Shown here: in pieces, positions 60,401-64,000 of the stretch
Layout: every line of letters starts with the position of its first letter
Numbering within the stretch: position 1 is the stretch's first letter
NCBI GenBank assembly: GCA_004794785.1
Contig: SJOL01008920.1
Location: 1 to 64,000, forward strand
Direction of reading: 5' to 3'
Length of the DNA stretch: 64,000 bases
DNA from: Opisthorchis felineus
Taxonomy: Eukaryota > Platyhelminthes > Trematoda > Opisthorchiida > Opisthorchiidae
Position numbers and translations under genes: made by a program
Notes under the pieces: generated by a model
Seen by the model: only the letters and a program-made list of their open reading frames with translations
Database searches by the model: none
Told to the model about the DNA's origin: nothing

Positions 60401-63400
60401 CTCAACTAAAAACTAGGAAGAGGAGCTCATTCAAGAAGGACTGTTTACGTCATTTCTTAAGATTGCCGAATACTGGATATACTTCCATGGCGTATGATAG
60501 CTAATCTATCCACGAAACGATAAGTTCTACAGTGAACAGTAAACGACTGGGGTGACATCATATGGCAACGTTAAATGCCAAAACCTGACTCAATTCTAAT
60601 GCATCCAGATACCACAAAGAATTTTTCGGATGAAGACTGAACTCAGATGTACAACTGTTCTCTTCTGGAGACACGAAACTTCTGATTTATTCAACAGAGT
60701 TTCCCCCAGATTATCCGACTGTCCTTCTGTAGTATCAGGTAGTCGCTTAAAACAGAGGTGAATGTATTAGTTTTAAATGAAGGTGGGAGAACAGTTGAAC
60801 CAATGGAAGTATCCTTTGGTTTCGCGTATAAAAAATAAATTGTTGTAATCGCGGTACTATCCTATTCAGACATCAGGAAAGAGTTCTGTTGTTAGACCAC
60901 CAATGTGGCTGACTGGAACGCTCTTATAACTTAGCTACTGTATACTTATTCTTGATGGTTCATTTCCATACGAATCTTCCCGGTAGGGATCATTGGATAG
61001 CACCACCAAAGTGGAAATATTTCGACTGTATTCAGGGCTTATTTTATTTTCTCTCGGTATAACTTATTACAACATTTTACTCATTCCTTGGCAATAAGGA
61101 CAAGAAGATGATAATCCCATGGCAATCTCGTCACGTCAGAATCGGTCGGAGTGCAGACCACTCTGCTTGGCGGACAAAAGCCTGGTAGAAGTCAGTGGAT
61201 TGCATATAATACTCTTAATCCCGGGCCCATGATCTGTTGAAACTCGTCTTGTTATCCCCTTCTGAGAACCGTTTCCGATCCGTATAAGATAGATCAATAT
61301 ACAAAGTTGAAGGAATGCTTATTCACCTTCATAAATGAAGGATAATGTTACGGACCGCCTTGTTAATTGAAGTTAGTACATTCTGGTTGTCATTTAGTCA
61401 AGGTGATGTTGTCGCTCTCTAGCTCTTGGTAAATTTTATCGCACTGTCACGTTCTTGGTAGCACAAAGGAAGAGCACTTTGGAGAAGGTCATACGATGCT
61501 TAAAACCAACCGTTTACTGTACCAAGCATGATTGGTTTGGATGGACGCATTGCTGAAGAATCCGAAGTTTTCAGTGGATTCACCGAAGTAGATTGAATCA
61601 AAAGTCACTTGTGCCACAAAACTGACTGTTGTCCTAGCTGCGAGCGGCAGGCAACTTACATTTGAATAGTATCAGTTTACATGAAAAACATGCGTATGAT
61701 CGAGTCATAAAAAACAATCGGGGAAACTTATAACAGGTTTGAAGACACGCTATTGCGCAGCTGGAAATATGACACCATAAACACAACGAAGAACAACAGT
61801 AGTCTGGCTGTGTTGCAGAATAAAGGCAGCTCGGGTACGCTGCTTGGTGACATTGTCACTGCGGGGTTGAGTTGACCCCGCACTGAAAATGTCACTTCGA
61901 TTGTTGATGAAACGTTTGTAATCCAATTGCCAAGCTCGGCTACAGAGAAATCAGATCGCAATATCCATCAGATGAAAAATTACCAAAACTATCAGATGCA
62001 CATGGGAACAGAGCCATTTGTGTAAATCTCACCTCGTGGACCACGAATTTGAAACCCGAAACCGGAGTTGCCCCGAAACAGTGTTATCTGTCTAGTCCTG
62101 GCCCTGGAAGATTATGAAACAGAAACGGTTGCTGCATTTGCTGCAATCCATTAGAGTTAACATTAAAACTGAAAAAAAAATCATTAACCAATGGGTTGTG
62201 ATGTTTTTTTAATCCGTCGAAATGAGTGACCGAGTTGATCTCTCTTGGGATGTTACTTCACACTGACGACGTACCTCCGATGGGTCTTTTTGCTGCCATT
62301 CTTGATTTCAGGCCTACTTTCAACCAAAACGGTACTGATTACAAACGACCATTCGTTAAGCACATAAACTGTTCCGGAAGCACGTCTTGGAAAATGCCTA
62401 ACGTGACTGAAAACAGGCTCATTCTATTGTTATCAGTGTATACTCGAGAAGTTCCGAACAGTATGTTTCGGGGCGCTTGTGCAGATCGCCAGTCTTAGAA
62501 TACAAACTGAATATTCAGTCTGAGTGACACAGCAGGATGGGAAATTGAGCATACTTCAGGCTGAGACGAGACAACCTGACGAATGTTTGTATGTGAATTT
62601 CAAGTCAAATCGCACTTTGCCAAGCAAGTTGAACTGCTACGCTTGACCGATAAGCTTTGATTTAGGCCTAATCCATGGGTAGGAAAGGATATAACAGGTA
62701 CTTTGTGTTGTTCTGCATGAATCAATTTACCATGGCCTTCAGCCACCGAGGTATCAGAGCAAAAAGTCACTTAGACTGGAAGCATGTTGAAGCGATTAAA
62801 CACACCTACCTGCATCCTGAAACATCGTCTACCGAGACGAACGTTGCTCTCCGGGCCTTATTAGCGATGGCGCAAACTGCAACCAGGGCAACGTATGACT
62901 TAGCAGAAGGGTGTGGAATGGATTACGGGGAGTTTAGTTGGTGTGGTCCGCCTTTCAGGATGAGGTCCTCAGCAGCAGCTGTTTCTTTTTAGTTTGTCTT
63001 TAAATATAATTAAATAAATTTTCGGTTGTCCGGAAATGAAGCATCAGTGTCAACACTGATGTTGCTGTCTCTGTTGCTGACAAAGATGAAGATCATGATG
63101 ATGCAACCAAATGTTTGCTTTTATCCGACACTTTATTGCATGTCTTTTGAAGAACTGACCAGGACCGAGGCATACGCACCTGTGCCTACGTATATAGTGA
63201 GACCGAATAAATAAATATCCGAAATAAAACTGTAAATATATACGAGCTAGAAATATTCCATGCGTTTGACATACCGATTGTTGCCGTTTTCAGTGTGAGA
63301 GGAATGTTGTCCTTCGATTGCACAAGATGAAGGGCAGAGGGAGGTGTGGAAAACACAATGGATTTAGAAACGCTTGGATCTCGTGGACGGTAGCCTAACC

Positions 63401-63401
63401 G
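53964..63401 (-). CDS. SHANK-family-like PDZ scaffold gene, partial
   Basis: Gene-level entry for minus-strand exons at 63401-63275 (candidate), 62103-62033, 59960-59845, 57697-57601 and 54409-53964. The middle three join in exact phase into one whole PDZ domain of about 93 residues: ITLFRGNSGFGFQIRGPR, an extended beta2-beta3 loop, QYIDEIFPNTPAARAGLK, then GDYLLEVNGENVRDACHQHV and RVTLKVVSG. The carboxylate-binding loop is GFGF. The long loop ending in xxQYID and the GDxLLEVNGENV-x5-HQ pattern are most like the SHANK/ProSAP PDZ, which binds GKAP/SAPAP C-termini at postsynaptic sites. No ankyrin, SH3 or SAM exon was found in the window, so another PDZ scaffold is possible. The gene converges on BLTP2. 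Confidence 0.65.
54410..57600 (-). other. Intron of the PDZ gene, 3.2 kb
   Basis: Between PDZ exon c and the Ser-rich exon. Contains the tRNA-like sequence at 56.2 kb. An ORF pair near 55.05-55.37 kb (103 codons on the plus strand) has no support from splice sites or family resemblance. Confidence 0.6.
56220..56312 (-). repeat. tRNA-like sequence, second family or pseudo-tRNA
   Basis: On the minus strand: gctagcttagtggatagcac ... gtccgggttcggtcccc, a good A box and B box with tRNA spacing. The acceptor stem does not pair, so I read it as a tRNA-derived element head or pseudogene, not a working tRNA. It differs from the main SINE. Confidence 0.4.
57601..57697 (-). CDS. PDZ exon c (VNGENVRDACHQHV)
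   Basis: Minus strand: acceptor tttcttccttcaag, donor agcggag|gtaaga; 97 nt, phase 0 in, phase 1 out. Encodes VNGENVRDACHQHVASLIAG and SGPRVTLKVVSG, completing PDZ strand beta4, helix alphaB (His at its first turn, typical of class I ligand binding) and strand beta6. Not visible as an ORF of useful length. Confidence 0.85.
58098..58168. repeat. Short foldback element, diverged
   Basis: gttgttgaccagacgaatgt, tgatctgatcg, then cgcctgatcaacagccagca. Similar to the compact copy at 9.07 kb, with weak arm pairing. Confidence 0.45.
59845..59960 (-). CDS. PDZ exon b (TPAARAGLKAGDYLLE)
   Basis: Minus strand: acceptor cctttttttcgcag, donor cttgaa|gtgagt; 116 nt, phase 1 in (G+AC = Asp), phase 0 out. 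Encodes SLDGRRSTSVPANQYIDEIF then PNTPAARAGLKAGDYLLE: the beta2-beta3 loop, beta3, alphaA and the AGLKAGD turn of a PDZ domain. A 79-codon open frame reads past the donor; that extension is intronic because the true continuation (VNGENV) is the next exon. Confidence 0.85.
61840..61955 (-). repeat. Foldback-family element, partial
   Basis: On the minus strand: ccgagcttggcaattggatt, acaaacgtttcatcaacaat and gaagtgacatt. A local palindrome sits at 61843-61895: gacattgtcactgcggggtt facing accccgcactgaaaatgtc. In the intron between PDZ exons a and b. Confidence 0.65.
62033..62103 (-). CDS. PDZ exon a (GFGFQIRGPR)
   Basis: Minus strand: acceptor tttcataatcttccag, donor ccacgag|gtgaga; 71 nt, phase 2 in, phase 1 out. 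Encodes ARTRQITLFRGNSGFGFQIR plus GPR: PDZ strand beta1, the GFGF ligand-carboxylate loop and strand beta2. Confidence 0.8.
62812..63105 (+). mobile_element. LINE fragment with internal deletion, same family
   Basis: 62815-62970 parallels 41480-41640 (cgtctaccgagacgaacgtt; caacgtatgact..agaagggtgtg), but with frame damage. Then it jumps to the 3' UTR (tttaaatataatta..aa) and the palindrome at 63042-63061, and ends in gaagatcatgatgatg. The intervening 3' UTR is deleted. Lies on the strand opposite the PDZ gene, in its intron. Confidence 0.8.
63275..63401 (-). CDS. Candidate upstream exon of the PDZ scaffold gene
   Basis: On the minus strand: acceptor ttggtcaatatcccag, donor acaatcg|gtatgt, 42 codons plus 1 nt. 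Reads RLGYRPRDPSVSKSIVFSTP then PSALHLVQSKDNIPLTLKTA. The frame is open throughout and splice signals are good. Its phase 1 end does not fit the phase 2 start of the next PDZ exon, so an unseen exon would be needed between them. No family recognised. Confidence 0.3.
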
Positions 63402-64000
63402 CTGGGATATTGACCAATAAGAAGATGCTAAAATATACAAGTACTGTGTGCACCAAAACATATCGAACGATCTTACTGCATTTGTCGATAAAGTCAAACC
63501 AAAAGTCCTCTGCTAACCCATAAAGCCAAAACCAATGTGTTAAATAGTCCACTCACAGGGGGTCGTATGGATTCGACTTTAACAAAATGCATATCTACAG
63601 TTCGGTCATACGGAGTGCGACTCACTGTTCAAAGGGCCAGATGAGGAAAACCTGTCTTCAGGAATAGCATAGCATCAAGTTAACAGTGCTGGAACCCAGA
63701 TGTAACCCCGGACGGCCGATGAATTCTGTCGATAAGGTGGCGCTGGACACTGTTTTCCCCGCCGGTTAAAACAAAACCAGTCAATTTTCGTAAGCGGCAA
63801 ATAAAAGTAAGCGCTTTATTTATGCATGGAAATGTATCCGTAAACCCTTATCTGACGGCCAGAAAATCTTTATAAATTTGGTTGCCTCATTCATTTTCTA
63901 CAGGACCATTTCTAGCTTCATTTTAACCTTTGGCTATCCACTTCAGTGATATCACACAGGTAAGTTCGCGAAATGCACTGCTTTGTAAAGTAATGGGAAA
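63402..64000. other. Window end, nothing recognised
   Basis: Probably further intron of the PDZ gene. No ORF, repeat or exon could be supported. Confidence 0.4.

Noticed and set aside
1..64000. CRISPR arrays, bacterial operons, rRNA or functional tRNA genes
   Set aside because: No regularly spaced direct repeats, no ribosome-binding-site-led ORFs, and all tRNA-like sequences lack a paired acceptor stem or belong to SINEs.

Overview
This window is nuclear DNA of a parasitic flatworm, most likely an opisthorchiid liver fluke (Clonorchis/Opisthorchis type). The evidence is short exons split by introns of about 80 bp to 4.7 kb with GT-AG borders, a tRNA-headed SINE whose accidental translation is one I associate with predicted proteins of these flukes, many fragments of Penelope-like and LINE retrotransposons, and G/C homopolymer runs. 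No bacterial, organellar or viral genes were seen. The species call is inference from recall, not from a database search.

Plus strand, about 0.7-44.7 kb: one large multi-exon gene. Thirty exons (plus a provisional last one) join in consistent splice phase into about 1,905 codons. They follow, in order, the C-terminal three quarters or more of BLTP2 (human KIAA0100, fly hobbit), a bridge-like lipid-transfer protein of ER-plasma membrane contacts. The WWD..R...HGR part of the Fmp27/GFWDK domain, the FFP motif and the WTWLDFAM motif are all present. The 5' exons lie outside the window. Large serine/threonine-rich inserts relative to the human protein sit in the exons at 17.7, 21.5 and 34.8-35.6 kb. 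The intron after the exon at 38.3 kb starts with GC instead of GT.

Minus strand, about 63.4-54.0 kb: part of a second gene running toward BLTP2 (tail to tail). Three exons reconstitute one complete PDZ domain with a GFGFQIRGPR carboxylate-binding loop, most like the SHANK synaptic scaffold family. A 149-codon serine-rich exon follows in matching phase. Neither the ankyrin/SH3 part nor a SAM domain was found here.

The introns and the 44.7-54 kb spacer are full of mobile-element debris: six copies of one tRNA-derived SINE; six Penelope-like (RT plus GIY-YIG) fragments in both orientations; four pieces of one LINE whose 3' end carries a conserved short hairpin; and about a dozen members of a small foldback (MITE-like) family, one of which (25.6-25.9 kb) is an almost perfect hairpin with a 12-bp flanking duplication. 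No complete autonomous element was seen and none of the element ORFs looks intact. I did not find an obviously new multi-gene system. The most novel items are the foldback family, the LINE hairpin and the lineage-specific BLTP2 inserts.
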